Below, in pieces: positions 25,518 through 33,656 of a stretch of DNA of 64,000 nucleotides. A program made the translations under genes and the position numbers. The DNA comes from Streptomyces violaceoruber (GTDB lineage: Bacteria > Actinomycetota > Actinomycetes > Streptomycetales > Streptomycetaceae), in assembly GCF_033406955.1 (NCBI RefSeq), contig NZ_CP137734.1, forward strand, positions 1,984,001-2,048,000, in the 5' to 3' direction. Position 1 is the stretch's first letter; each line of letters opens with the position of its first letter. Under the pieces are notes generated by a model, which searched no databases, was not told the DNA's origin, and saw only the letters and a program-made list of their open reading frames with translations.

Positions 25518-27334
25518 CGTCCGGCCGCGTAGCCCTGGGCACCGCGCGGGTTCGCGGCCGCCCGGAGGACGCCGCTGTCCGGATCACGGGTGACGACGGA
25601 CAGACGGCCCTGGCTCCAGGGTCCGGAGACGGTCACCGCGTGGCCGCGTGCGCGCAGTTCCTCGACGACCGCCCCGCCCGCGCGCTCCTCGATCACCAGT
25701 CCCCCGGGCGTCCAGGTCCGCGGCCAGAACGAACTCGGTACGGCGGTGGTGTGGAACGCGGGTGCGTCGATCGCCTCCTGCGGGTCCATGCCCAGCGCCA
25801 GCGTGCGTACCAGGTAGATCAGTTGCCACTGGTCCTGCTGGTCGCCACCGGGTGTGCCGAGGGCGGCCACGGGGTTGCCGTCGCGGAGCAGCAGGGTCGG
25901 CGTCAGGGTCGTACGCGGCCGTCGGCCCGGTGCCAGGCGGGAGGGGGCGGCCGGGTCCAGCCAGGTCATCTGGAGCCGGGTGCCGAGCGCGAAGCCCAGT
26001 TCCGGCACGGCGGGCGAGGACTGGAGCCACCCTCCCGACGGTGTGGCGGAGACGATGTTCCCCCAGCGGTCGACGACGTCGAGGTGGCAGGTGTCGCCGC
26101 GGGTCTCCCCGGTCTGCTGCACGGTGGGTTCGCCCACGCCGTCGGCCTGCTGGGCGGACCCCCGGGTGACGAGCGGCGGGGTGTACGGCGTGACGCCGAT
26201 GTGGCCGGGCCGGAAGGCGGTGGAGGCGAGGGGCCGGATCAGACGCGCGCGCTCCTTGCCGTACCGGGGGGAGAGCAGCCGGCGCAGCAGGGCGTCCGCC
26301 GCCGCCGGGTCGAGGTGTCCGTAGTACGCCTCCCGGTCGGCCAGGGCGAGTTTCAGGGCCTCGGTGAGGGTGTGGACGCCCTCGGCGGTCGACGGGTCGA
26401 GCCGCGCGTCGTCGAAGTGGTCCAGGATGGTGAGGGCCTGCAACAGCACGGGTCCCTGGGACCACGGGCCCGCCTTGGCCACCGTGGTCCCCCGGAAGCG
26501 TGCGGTGACCGCGGGTTCCAGGGACGGGTGGAAGTCGGTGAAGTCGGCGGCGGTGATGACTCCGGCGTGGTCGCCGCCCGAGGAGTGCCGGTGCGGCACG
26601 GCCGCGAACTCGGCGACGGCCTGCGCCACGAACCCGGTGCGCCAGGCACGCCGCGCGGCCTCGATCCGGGCGGTCCGCGTCCCGCCGGAGGGCGCCGTGC
26701 CCAGCCGGCGCAGGGTACGGGCGTAGGCGGGGTTGACGAGAGTGGCGTACGGCGCGGGGACGCGGCCCTCGGGCATCCACAGCGCGTACGACGTCGGCCA
26801 GTGCGTGCGGAAGAGTTCCTCGACCGTGGCCAGGACGCGCGCCAACTGCGGTACGACCGGTACCCCGCGCTCCGCGTAGGCGATGGCGTAGGCCAGGACG
26901 TCGGCGAGTTCCCAGGTGCCGAACTCGGCGAGCAGCCAGAGCCAGGAGTCGACGGCGCCCGGGACGGCGGCGGCGAGCGCTCCGGCGCCCGGGACGTGGT
27001 CGAGTCCCTCGGCCCGGAAGTGCTCGATCGTGGCTCCGCGCGGGGCGGGTCCCTGGCCCGCCAGCACCCGCGGCGACGGGTCCGCGGCGGTCGCGAGCAC
27101 GGCGACGAGGTCACCGCCGGGGCCGTTGAGGTGGGGTTCGGCGACGTGCAGCACGAAGGCACCGGCCACGGCGGCGTCGAAGGCGTTGCCGCCCCGCTCC
27201 AGTACGGACTGGGCGGTCGCGGTCGCCAGCCAGTGCGTCGACGCGCACATGCCGAAGGAGCCGCGGAGGGTGGGGCGGGTGGTGTGCGCAGGGGCGTCGG
27301 GCGGTGACGGTGGTCGACCGGCCATGTCAGTCAC
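25514..27334 (-). CDS. gamma-glutamyltransferase / cephalosporin acylase-family protein
   Basis: 606 residues from a GTG that overlaps the DUF3500 stop (GTGA); an ATG at 27325 is the alternative. It is an Ntn-hydrolase precursor. The large-subunit part has GGNAFDAAVAGAFVLHVAEP and NGPGGDL. The autoprocessing site lies in GDTCHLDVVDRWGN: the nucleophile Thr is kept, but the usual second Thr (TTH) is Cys. Later come SGGW and GTPGGDQQDQW. The family cleaves gamma-glutamyl or acyl amide bonds. No signal peptide is seen, so it probably acts in the cytoplasm. In this operon it may deacylate or process the pathway substrate. Confidence 0.85.
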   Translation of the reverse strand: MTDMAGRPPSPPDAPAHTTRPTLRGSFGMCASTHWLATATAQSVLERGGNAFDAAVAGAFVLHVAEPHLNGPGGDLVAVLATAADPSPRVLAGQGPAPRGATIEHFRAEGLDHVPGAGALAAAVPGAVDSWLWLLAEFGTWELADVLAYAIAYAERGVPVVPQLARVLATVEELFRTHWPTSYALWMPEGRVPAPYATLVNPAYARTLRRLGTAPSGGTRTARIEAARRAWRTGFVAQAVAEFAAVPHRHSSGGDHAGVITAADFTDFHPSLEPAVTARFRGTTVAKAGPWSQGPVLLQALTILDHFDDARLDPSTAEGVHTLTEALKLALADREAYYGHLDPAAADALLRRLLSPRYGKERARLIRPLASTAFRPGHIGVTPYTPPLVTRGSAQQADGVGEPTVQQTGETRGDTCHLDVVDRWGNIVSATPSGGWLQSSPAVPELGFALGTRLQMTWLDPAAPSRLAPGRRPRTTLTPTLLLRDGNPVAALGTPGGDQQDQWQLIYLVRTLALGMDPQEAIDAPAFHTTAVPSSFWPRTWTPGGLVIEERAGGAVVEELRARGHAVTVSGPWSQGRLSVVTRDPDSGVLRAAANPRGAQGYAAGR

Positions 27335-28479
27335 ATTCCGTTCGGGTGGTGGGCGGCGTGGCGGGCCGCGTGGTGGGCGGCGTGGTGGGTGGCCAGGACG
27401 TCGCCGCCGAAGTCGGTTTCCGGGTCCCGCCACACGGCGTGGGCGTGGTTGGCGCCGCGGTGGACGTTGGTCCACTCGATGAGCAGCCGGGGGCCCTGGA
27501 GCCGGTAGTAGTGCGGCTCGCCCGGCGCGGTCGGACCGGCCCAGGCGAGGTGTACGGCGTCCAGTGCCGCGGGGTCGTCGTAGCGGGGCAGGGGGGACAC
27601 CCCGTCCGGGACGCGGCCGAGGTAGGCACCGAGCAGTGCGCGCAGCAACTCCCTCTGGAGGGAGTCGAGTTCGGCGCCGGATACGCCCTTGGGCGCCGGG
27701 GTGAGGGCCAGCGCCCGCCGTTCGTCACCGTCGAGTCCGGTGGACGGCTGCTCGGCGCGGTCCGGGATGTGGGTGCCGGGACGCCAGAGTTCGCCGCGCC
27801 TGATCACGCGGTCGCCGACGCGGGCGCTGTTGCCCGCCACGATGTCGTTCGGGGCGCGGGGCAGCAGTGTCGCGCGGGCGGCGGCCTCGGGGCGCAGGGA
27901 GCGGACCAGTTCGCGCGCCAGGTCCTCGGCCGTCCCCAGCGGGCGCAGCGCCGAGCCGCCCAGGAGGGGCGAGGCGGCGGGGTCGGCGCCCAGGAAGCAG
28001 GGGGTGGTGGCGACGACGCGCCCGTCCACGACGAGGTTGTTGAGCGAGACGTGGTGGCCGCCGAACCGCCAGCCCCACGGCCGCGGCCCGCCGGGCTCGC
28101 CGAAGACGCGCAGGTAGTACATGCCGGGGTCGCGGGTCCGCTCCCGGCCCCAGTTCACCGAGAAGCCCTCGACGTGGTCGAGCACGTTCTCCAGGCCGAG
28201 CACGGTGGCGACGGTGACGTATCCCGCGTCGGACAGCCCGCTCGCGACCAGGCGCATGGCCAGGCGCTGCTGGGCCGGGCGCTGCTGGTGGAGGGTCAGG
28301 CCGCCGTGGTCCGTGGGCGTGTAGTACCAGCGGGTGCGTTCGCCCTCGGCCTCGCCCGGAGTGCCCGGGTCCGGTGCCGGTCCGGCCGCTGCCCCGCGCC
28401 GGCCGGCGTCCAGGGAGTCCAGCCACGCCCGGGCGGCCTCGGCCATCCGGTCCGCGACGTCGCGGGCGGCGTCAGCCAT
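27331..28479 (-). CDS. DUF3500 domain-containing protein
   Basis: 382 residues. Conserved DUF3500 segments are seen: WYYTPTDHGGLTLHQQRPAQ, then GRERTRDPGMYYLRVFGEPG, WGWRFGGHHVSLN and, near the end, QGPRLLIEWTNVHRGANHAH. The many conserved His, Asp and Trp residues suggest a metal-dependent enzyme, but no function is established. The C-terminus is a histidine-rich tail (HHAAHHAARHAAHH). GAGGG precedes the ATG. It overlaps the upstream hydrolase by 8 bp and the downstream transferase by 4 bp. Confidence 0.87.
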   Translation of the reverse strand: MADAARDVADRMAEAARAWLDSLDAGRRGAAAGPAPDPGTPGEAEGERTRWYYTPTDHGGLTLHQQRPAQQRLAMRLVASGLSDAGYVTVATVLGLENVLDHVEGFSVNWGRERTRDPGMYYLRVFGEPGGPRPWGWRFGGHHVSLNNLVVDGRVVATTPCFLGADPAASPLLGGSALRPLGTAEDLARELVRSLRPEAAARATLLPRAPNDIVAGNSARVGDRVIRRGELWRPGTHIPDRAEQPSTGLDGDERRALALTPAPKGVSGAELDSLQRELLRALLGAYLGRVPDGVSPLPRYDDPAALDAVHLAWAGPTAPGEPHYYRLQGPRLLIEWTNVHRGANHAHAVWRDPETDFGGDVLATHHAAHHAARHAAHHPNGM

Positions 28480-29257
28480 GACCCTCGACCCCGAGGAACT
28501 CGCGCACCCGGTGGGCGACGGTGTCCGCGAACTCCACCGCGATCCCGTGGCGTCCGCCCTCGATCGGGCACAGCTCTGCGTTCGGGATGCGCCGTTCCAT
28601 CAGGAGGGCGCCCTCGTAGGGCGCCAGCCGGTCCTGCGTGCCGTGCACGATCAGGGTGGGTGCGGTGATGTCCCCGAGGCCGTCCCGTATCTCGTGCCGG
28701 CGGGCGGCGTCGTGGCGGCGGACGCTCTGCTCGGGGGTGCGGCGGGTGAGCGTCCCGGCCGGGCGGGCACGCTGCCCGGCCTGGCCCTCCGGCGTGAAGA
28801 AGAAGTCCGCGGCCGCCTGCTGCCGGTCCTCGTGGGACATCTCCAGGAGTTCGTCGATCGCCGCGCTGCCCATCGCGTAGCTCGGCGTGGTGGCGACCAG
28901 CACGAGGGACGCCACCCGTTCGGGGTGCCGGCGTGCGGCGTGCTGGGCGACGGCGCCGCCGAAGGAGGTGCCCAGCAGGTGCGTCCGTGCGAGCCCCAGC
29001 GCGTCCAGCAGGTCGACGAGGTCGTCGGCGAGGACCTCGGGCGTGTAGGGAACCGGCGGGTTCACGGTGATCCCGGAGTCGCGCTGGTCGTACGAGATCG
29101 CCCTGATCCCCGCGCCCAGTCCCGCGCGGAGGGTGGCGAACTGCGTGCGGTCGCTCTCCCCGCCGTGGACGAGCAGGAGCGGCACACCGTCGCCGCTGTC
29201 GAGGAACCCGACGTCGAGTTCGCCCGCTCGTACGGTCTCTTGCCGGTGCTTGGTCAT
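28472..29257 (-). CDS. alpha/beta hydrolase
   Basis: 261 residues. The oxyanion segment is LLLVHGGESDRTQF, the nucleophile elbow is GTSFGGA (Ser in GxSxG), the acid is likely in VHGTQDRLAP and the His is in GGRHGIAV. It is an esterase or lactonase/C-C hydrolase type. GGAGG sits ideally before the ATG. It is the first gene of the six-gene operon. Its promoter carries a TAAGAT -10 box inside a palindrome that is repeated before the RraA gene at 31953. Confidence 0.9.
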   Translation of the reverse strand: MTKHRQETVRAGELDVGFLDSGDGVPLLLVHGGESDRTQFATLRAGLGAGIRAISYDQRDSGITVNPPVPYTPEVLADDLVDLLDALGLARTHLLGTSFGGAVAQHAARRHPERVASLVLVATTPSYAMGSAAIDELLEMSHEDRQQAAADFFFTPEGQAGQRARPAGTLTRRTPEQSVRRHDAARRHEIRDGLGDITAPTLIVHGTQDRLAPYEGALLMERRIPNAELCPIEGGRHGIAVEFADTVAHRVREFLGVEGHG

Positions 29258-29283
29258 CACTGACCTCCATTGGAGAGATATAG

Positions 29284-29297
29284 ATCTTATTTGAGAT
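29284..29297 (-). promoter_or_regulatory. operator/-10 palindrome of the six-gene operon
   Basis: ATCTTATTTGAGAT, a near-perfect palindrome (ATCT.A/T.AGAT). On the minus strand it supplies TAAGAT as a -10 box, 27 bp before the hydrolase ATG. The same core (TCTYA-NN-TRAG) recurs twice at 31980-32011, the first copy also 27 bp from its start codon. Confidence 0.65.
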
Positions 29298-29448
29298 TCT
29301 TCTATCACTTCATGGGCCGCCTGAAGGAAGGCCCCGACGCGGGTGCGGCGGTGCCTTACGACGAGATGCAGAGTGGGCGGACGGCTACCCGCCGGGCGTC
29401 ATACCCGGGAGCCAAAGCGGAGTGATACCGGGGTAGGGGGTGGGGCGG

Positions 29449-30066
29449 TCAGCCCGCCCGCACCCACCCGCGCAGCGCGCCGCAGTACGCCTCGGTCAGC
29501 CGGGCGATGACCTCACGGCGGGACAGACCCGTCTCCCGCAGCAGGTCCTGGATCTCCCGGGGGTCGAAGATCATGTTGCTGAGGAACAGGGCGTGTTCGA
29601 GCATCCCGTCCGGCAGGCCGACGTCGTCGAGCAGTCCGCGCACGGGCTCGCTCCAGGCGTCCCGCAGCGCGACGATGATCTCGTTGCCGTCGTGCAGCCG
29701 CTCCAGGTAGCCCCGGCGGGACCGCAGCTGCACCAGCGCCGGGCCGTGCTCGGCGAGCAGGTCGACCCACTTGTCCACGAGGGCGTCGAACAGCGGCCGC
29801 CCCTGCGCGGACGAGGCGAGGCTGAAGTCGCGGAGCTGCTCGACGACGCTGAGCACGTAGGCCGCCAGCACGTCGTCGACCGAGGAGTAGTAGCGGTACG
29901 CGGTGGCCGGACCGATCTCCGCGCGGGACGCGACCGCCTGCATGGTGAGCCGGTCGGGCGCCTCCCGGGCCAGTTCACCGACGGCCTGGAGGAGGCGGCG
30001 GTGGTTGCGCCGGGTGTCGCTGCGCGGCTTGCGCCGCCCGCGCGGGGCGGCCTGCTGATCGGTCAC
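29449..30066 (-). CDS. TetR-family transcriptional regulator
   Basis: 205 residues from a GTG with GGAGGA upstream. The helix-turn-helix is NHRRLLQAVGELAREAPDR followed by MQAVASRAEIGPATAYRYYS. The helical C-terminal domain belongs to the usual TetR ligand-binding type. It sits between the RraA/aminotransferase operon and the six-gene hydrolase operon, all on the same strand, and is the only regulator nearby. It is the best candidate to bind the palindrome shared by the two promoters. Confidence 0.88.
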   Translation of the reverse strand: MTDQQAAPRGRRKPRSDTRRNHRRLLQAVGELAREAPDRLTMQAVASRAEIGPATAYRYYSSVDDVLAAYVLSVVEQLRDFSLASSAQGRPLFDALVDKWVDLLAEHGPALVQLRSRRGYLERLHDGNEIIVALRDAWSEPVRGLLDDVGLPDGMLEHALFLSNMIFDPREIQDLLRETGLSRREVIARLTEAYCGALRGWVRAG

Positions 30067-30148
30067 GGGCGTCCTCCGCCTCACAGAAGTGCAGGCAAAG
30101 GGTATCGCTTTGGGGTACCGGCCCCGGCCGAGGTGCCGCGCGCGGCCC

Positions 30149-31297
30149 TCAGGAGCGCGCCTCCGCGAAGTAGCGGACGATCCGCTCCAGCCCGACCCAC
30201 AGGTCGTCCTCGGAGGCCGCGAACGAGATCCGGAGGTGGCCCTCGCCCGAGGGCCCGTACTCGGCACCGGCCCGGACGAGCACCTGACACGCGGCGAGTT
30301 CGCGCGCGACCATTTCCGAGGGCCGGTCCGCGTCGTAGCGCAGGAACCCGTAGAACGCGCCCTCCGGCGGCACCAGGTGCAGTCCGGGCACGCCGGACAG
30401 CCGCCCGACGACGAGATCGCGACGCTGCCGGTACCGGTCGGCCATGGCCCCGACCACGCCGTCCGGCAGGTCCAGGGCGGCCAGGGCCGCGTGCTGGACC
30501 GCCGTGTTCAGCGAGCCGTTCCAGGTCCGGTGCACCTGTGCCGCCGCGTCCAGCACCTCACGCGGCCCCGTCAGGTACCCCACCCGCCAGCCGGTCATCG
30601 CGTACGTCTTGGAGAACGTCTGCACGTACACCGTCCGCCCGCGCAGCGACTCGATCTCCAGCGCCGAGACCGGTTCGTGGCCCGGGTAGGCCAGCCGGTG
30701 GTACGCCTCGTCGCTGACGACCAGGACGTCGGTGCCGTCGAGGAGCTTGCCGAGGGCCTCGAGTTCCTCCCTGCGGTGCACGATGCCGGTCGGGTTCGAC
30801 GGGTTCGAGAAGATCATCATCGCGGCGCCGGGGAGCGCGGCGGCCAGCGCGTCGAGGTCCCAGTGCAGGTCCGGGGCGAGCGGGACGAAGTCCACGGTGC
30901 CGCCGGCGAGGACGACCAGGTCGGCGTAGAGCGAGTAGGCGGGCTCCGGGACGACCACCCGGTCGCCGGGGCCGACCGTCGCGAGTACGACCGCCGCCAG
31001 CGCGGCGGTGGCACCGTGGGTGACCAGCACGTCGTCCGCGTCCCACGCCCCGCCGGGACGCTCCGGCAGCCTCGCCGCGAGCGCGGCGCGCAGCTCCCGC
31101 AGGCCCCGCTGGTCGGCGTAGTGGGTGTGCCCCTCGCGCAGGGCCGACACCGCCGCCTGGACCACCGTCGGCGGGGTCGGGAAGTCCGGCTCGCCCATGG
31201 CCAGGGAGACGGCCCCCGGCGGGGCCGGAGCGAGGGCCGGGCGGCGCGAACGGCGGCGCAGTTCCGCGATCCGGGAGGCCGGCGGGGTGGCGATCAT
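30149..31297 (-). CDS. class I/II pyridoxal-phosphate aminotransferase
   Basis: 382 residues. Conserved landmarks are AMGEPDFPTPP near the N-terminus, SNPSNPTGIVH, VSDEAYHRLAYPG and the PLP-lysine motif QTFSKTYAMTGWRVGY, followed by GEGHLRISFA with the substrate-binding Arg. It swaps an amino group between an amino acid and a 2-oxo acid, probably with broad specificity. The ATG overlaps the stop of the RraA gene (ATGA), so the two are co-translated and presumably act in one pathway. Confidence 0.92.
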   Translation of the reverse strand: MIATPPASRIAELRRRSRRPALAPAPPGAVSLAMGEPDFPTPPTVVQAAVSALREGHTHYADQRGLRELRAALAARLPERPGGAWDADDVLVTHGATAALAAVVLATVGPGDRVVVPEPAYSLYADLVVLAGGTVDFVPLAPDLHWDLDALAAALPGAAMMIFSNPSNPTGIVHRREELEALGKLLDGTDVLVVSDEAYHRLAYPGHEPVSALEIESLRGRTVYVQTFSKTYAMTGWRVGYLTGPREVLDAAAQVHRTWNGSLNTAVQHAALAALDLPDGVVGAMADRYRQRRDLVVGRLSGVPGLHLVPPEGAFYGFLRYDADRPSEMVARELAACQVLVRAGAEYGPSGEGHLRISFAASEDDLWVGLERIVRYFAEARS

Positions 31298-31953
31298 CGG
31301 GCCACCACCGCGCGGTCGGGGCGCGCGGCGAGGATGCGCCCGCGGAGCGCGTCCTCCTTCTCGGCGACTCCGCCGACCGCTTCCACGGCCTCGCGCACGC
31401 GTCGCCGCGGTACGACGACCACGCCGTCGGCGTCACCGACGAGCACGTCGCCGGCCTCCACCACCATGCCGCCGACGGCCACCGGGCGTCCGACGGCTCC
31501 GGGCCCGTCCTTGAAGGGCCCGGCGGGGGTGATCGCCCGCGCGTACACGGTCAGGCCCATCTCGGACAGGGCCCGTACGTCGCGGACCGCGCCGTCGACC
31601 ACGGCGCCGGTGACCCCGGTGTTCACCATGATCTCGCCGATGAGGTCGCCGACCAGCGCGCGGGTCGTGTCCCCGTGGCCGTTGACGACCAGGACGTCGC
31701 CCGGCCTGGCCTCGTCGAGCGCCCGGTGGACGGCGAGGTTGTCGCCCGAGCGCACGTCCACCGTGAGGGCGTTGCCCAGGAGGGCGGCGCGTTCGGTGAG
31801 CAGCCGGATGCCGCCGTCCATGACGGTCATCCGCTCCAGCGCGTCGCCGACGTGGGCGGCCGGCACCTCCCCCAGACGGCGCGTGTCGGCCGCGGCAGCG
31901 CGGTCCCAGCTCGGAGCGACGGACACGCCGTCCGTCGCCGCAGCAATGAACAC
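31294..31953 (-). CDS. RraA-family aldolase (HMG/CHA aldolase-like)
   Basis: 219 residues from a GTG with GGGGAG upstream. Family motifs are ARPGDVLVVNGHGDTTRALVG, GAVVDGAVRDVRAL (the Arg-Asp pair binds substrate and metal), GPFKDGPGAVGRPVAVGG and VLVGDADGVVVVP. Members of this fold either inhibit RNase E or, more often, cleave 4-hydroxy-2-oxo acids to pyruvate. The pairing with an aminotransferase favours an aldolase acting on a 2-oxo-4-hydroxy acid made by transamination. Two copies of the shared operator lie upstream. Confidence 0.87.
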   Translation of the reverse strand: MFIAAATDGVSVAPSWDRAAAADTRRLGEVPAAHVGDALERMTVMDGGIRLLTERAALLGNALTVDVRSGDNLAVHRALDEARPGDVLVVNGHGDTTRALVGDLIGEIMVNTGVTGAVVDGAVRDVRALSEMGLTVYARAITPAGPFKDGPGAVGRPVAVGGMVVEAGDVLVGDADGVVVVPRRRVREAVEAVGGVAEKEDALRGRILAARPDRAVVAR

Positions 31954-31979
31954 GATGACACTCCCCTCTCATGATGCAC

Positions 31980-32011
31980 ATCTTAAATGAGGTGACTCTC
32001 TCAGATAAGAG
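31980..32011 (-). promoter_or_regulatory. promoter and double operator of the RraA-aminotransferase operon
   Basis: ATCTTAAATGAGGT (31980-31993) and CTCTCAGATAAGAG (31998-32011), two copies of the TCTYA-NN-TRAG palindrome 18 bp apart centre to centre. The first gives TAAGAT on the minus strand, 27 bp before the RraA start, as in the hydrolase operon at 29284. Confidence 0.65.
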
Positions 32012-32474
32012 TGACCATAGCCGTCCCACCGCCCGGCCACAATGCCCGGCGTCGTCGAGAGCGCTGGTCGGCCGCGATCGTCACCCGGTCCAGCCGGACC
32101 GCCGTCGGTGCCGCGGCGATGGCGCGGACCACGTCCTGGGACCGCTCGTCCGCCACCTGCCCGAAGATCGTGTACTGCCCGTTCAGCCGGGGCGCCGGTG
32201 CGAGCGTGATGAAGAACTGCGGGCCGGTGCTGTCCCGGCCGAGGTTCGCCATGGCGAGCGGGAAGGGCTGCTCGAAGCCCTGGTCGGGGCGGATCTCGTC
32301 GGATATCCGGTATCCGGCGCTGCCGTGCCCGGTCCCCAGCCGGTCGCCGCCCCGGACGACGAACCCGGGCACTCGGCGGTGGAAGACGGTGCCGTCGCAG
32401 AAGCCGCCGCGGCCGGTGGTTCCGGTCAAGGGGTCGGGCCCTTCAGGGCCACCGCGGAGGACGTTTTCGGCCAC
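32001..32474 (-). pseudogene. degenerate cyclophilin-type peptidyl-prolyl isomerase
   Basis: 157 residues from a GTG. It contains the cyclophilin core GTVFHRRVPGFVVRGGD, AMANLGRDSTGPQFFIT and RLNGQYTIFG. The first ~30 residues of a normal cyclophilin are missing: an in-frame TAG lies 30 bp upstream of the GTG. Active-site positions are altered too: the Gln of the usual GGD motif (IQGGD) is Arg and the His of HLxGKH is Tyr. It is probably a decaying gene copy, or at best a non-catalytic cyclophilin fold. No ribosome-binding site is obvious. Its stop codon lies inside the operator region of the RraA operon. Confidence 0.65.
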
Positions 32475-32518
32475 TGCCCGAAGGTGCCCCGCGCATCCCT
32501 CGGGCTATGCTCACCTGG

Positions 32519-33115
32519 GTGCGGATTACCAAGTACGTCCATTCCTGCGTCCGCCTGGAGCACGAGGGCGGCACGCTGGTTATCGATCCCGGTGTGTGGA
32601 GCGAGCCCGAGGCGCTCGCCGGCGCGGACGCGGTCCTGGTCACGCATGAACACAACGACCATGTCGACCTGTTGCGGCTGAAGGGCCTGGACGTGCCCGT
32701 CTACGCCCCCAAGTCGGCACGGCTCCCGGGACTGGACTTCAACGGTGTCGTCGCCGGCGAGGAATTCACCGCGGCCGGATTCCGGGTGACCCCCCGGGGC
32801 GGACGGCACGCGCGCATCTACGGCGATCGCCCGGACTGCGCGAACCTGGGCTACCTCGTGGACGACCGCCTCTACCACCCCGGGGACTCCCTCCACCTGC
32901 CCGACCGGCCGGTGGAGACCCTGCTGGTCCCCCTTCAGGGGTCGTGGATGAAGACGGACGAGGCCATCGACTTCGTCCGCGCCGCCGACCCGGAACGGGC
33001 CTTCGGCATCCACGACGGCCAGGTCAACGAGCGCGGCCTGAGCAGCCTGAACGGCTGGCTCACCGACGAGTGCGGTGGTCGCTACCGCTGGCTCGCGCCG
33101 GGAGTGTCCGCGTGA
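32519..33115 (+). CDS. MBL-fold metal-dependent hydrolase (UlaG-like)
   Basis: 198 residues. The metal motif THEHNDHVD (HxHxDH) lies near residue 45, with a further His in YHPGDSLHLP (Asp ligand) and in FGIHDGQVN. The small size and VRITKYVHSCVRLEHEGG start match the UlaG/YtnP-like branch. The GTG is preceded by TATGCT seven bases away, which would suit a leaderless transcript; an ATG four codons upstream is the alternative. The substrate is unknown. The stop overlaps a GTG (GTGA) that opens the next, damaged gene. Confidence 0.85.
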   Translation: MRITKYVHSCVRLEHEGGTLVIDPGVWSEPEALAGADAVLVTHEHNDHVDLLRLKGLDVPVYAPKSARLPGLDFNGVVAGEEFTAAGFRVTPRGGRHARIYGDRPDCANLGYLVDDRLYHPGDSLHLPDRPVETLLVPLQGSWMKTDEAIDFVRAADPERAFGIHDGQVNERGLSSLNGWLTDECGGRYRWLAPGVSA

Positions 33116-33656
33116 CGCCCGAGCCGTCCGGCCCCGTCCTCCACACCGTCGACCGTCCGCACCGGCCGGGCCGACTGCGCACCATGGCACGGCCTCGCGG
33201 CGGCGCGCACCTGGCCGGCGACATGGCGGCCCTGCGCGACGCCGGCGTCGACGTGGTCGTCTGCGCCCTCCCCGAGGCGGAGCGCGCCGACCTGGGACTC
33301 ACCGACGAGCCCCGCCTCGCCGAGGCCGCCGGGCTGCGGTTCGTCGCCCTGCCCGTCCCCGACTTCACGGTCCCGTCCGTGCCCGCGGTACTCCCGCCGC
33401 TGCGGGAGCTGACCGAGGGTTGCGGACGGGAGCCCATGTCGTCGCGCACTGCCGCCGCGGCATCGGCAGGTCCTCCCTGATCGCGGTCTGCCTGATGATG
33501 CTGGAGGGCTCGGCACCCGAGCCCGCCTGGGCCGCCGTGCGGCGCGCTCGGCGCGCGAGGGTGCCGGACACCGAGGAACAGCACGCCTGGACACCGGAGT
33601 TCTTCCGCCGGATCTCCCCGCGGGGCCAGGACGGCAGCCCTACTGCTCGTCGGTGA
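33112..33656 (+). pseudogene. frameshifted dual-specificity phosphatase
   Basis: The N-terminal part from the coupled GTG reads HTVDRPHRPGRLRTMARPRG and runs to LRELTEG near 33417 in one frame. The catalytic loop AHCRRGIGRSS (HCX5R) and the C-terminus continue in another frame and end at 33656. A one-base indel between about 33415 and 33440 separates them; in the first frame translation stops at 33480 just after the break, without the catalytic cysteine. Either the gene is dead or a base is missing in the assembly. It was probably co-translated with the MBL hydrolase, and its last 17 bp overlap the 3' end of the convergent gene. Confidence 0.75.

Noticed and set aside
29265..29275. CTCCATTGGAG palindrome before the hydrolase gene
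   Set aside because: It overlaps the ribosome-binding site GGAGG, which explains most of it, and has no counterpart at the RraA promoter.
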